A model generated the notes under the pieces. The model made no database searches. It saw only the letters and a list, made by a program, of their open reading frames with translations, and had not been told where the DNA came from. Made by a program: the position numbers and the translations under genes. 13,876 nt of DNA, from the NCBI GenBank assembly GCA_964385305.1, contig CAYLOP010000080.1:1-13876 (forward strand), written 5' to 3'. This document shows, one piece after another, positions 13,874 to 13,876 of this stretch; position 1 is the first letter of the stretch; every line of letters begins with the position of its first letter. This DNA comes from CAYLOP01 sp964385305. Its GTDB lineage: Bacteria; Chloroflexota; Anaerolineae; Anaerolineales; E44-bin32.

Positions 13874-13876
13874 ATC

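Overview
The window is a catabolic gene cluster, all on the + strand, from an anaerobic bacterium that degrades aromatic compounds through benzoyl-CoA. Two gene products are diagnostic of the lower benzoyl-CoA pathway: the ring-opening hydrolase Oah/BamA (780-1910) and the 6-hydroxycyclohex-1-ene-1-carbonyl-CoA dehydrogenase Had (2079-3191). A radical-enzyme subunit of the benzoyl-CoA reductase / 2-hydroxyacyl-CoA dehydratase superfamily (6283-7542) and a BcrA/BadF-type ATPase activator (12315-13103) point to an ATP-dependent (class I) reductase. A fused ADP-forming acyl-CoA synthetase, which can make ATP and a free acid from an acyl-CoA, fits a fermentative or syntrophic lifestyle. The host cannot be named from the sequence. 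The strong AGGAGG ribosome binding sites, moderate GC and CAGTAGTCAG-type intergenic repeats remind me of Chloroflexota/Anaerolineae-like metagenomic genomes, but this is only an impression.

Layout. Positions 2-226 hold the C-terminal double [4Fe-4S] ferredoxin domain of a NuoF-like oxidoreductase cut by the window edge. A roughly 550-base gap follows, with no convincing gene but with a hairpin just upstream of oah. The first module (780-6209) is oah, had, an amidohydrolase and a 3-hydroxyacyl-CoA dehydrogenase/enoyl-CoA hydratase fusion. Its genes are separated by 130-180 base gaps filled with CAGTAGTCAG-like repeats in inverted arrangement. The second module (6283-13801) is compact, with gaps of 14-56 bases and almost no repeats: reductase/dehydratase subunit, fused ADP-forming acyl-CoA synthetase, AMP-forming acyl-CoA ligase, ketopantoate-reductase-like dehydrogenase, ATPase activator, and a CBS-CBS-ACT sensor protein. 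The window ends in a GC-rich stem-loop.

How it may work together (inference from known pathways). The AMP-forming ligase would activate an acid to its CoA thioester. The reductase, fed by ferredoxin (possibly reduced with help from the NuoF-like complex) and powered by the ATPase activator, would dearomatise benzoyl-CoA. Had and Oah would give 3-hydroxypimelyl-CoA, and the bifunctional dehydrogenase/hydratase could serve both 3-hydroxypimelyl-CoA oxidation and the later crotonyl-CoA steps. The ADP-forming synthetase would recover ATP. Not present here are a separate dienoyl-CoA hydratase (Dch), the second catalytic subunit and second ATPase subunit of a class I reductase, a thiolase and a glutaryl-CoA dehydrogenase. 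They must lie elsewhere or be replaced. An alternative reading of the second module is a 2-hydroxyacyl-CoA dehydration pathway, because 2-hydroxyacid dehydrogenase-like, CoA ligase, activator and dehydratase-like genes sit together.
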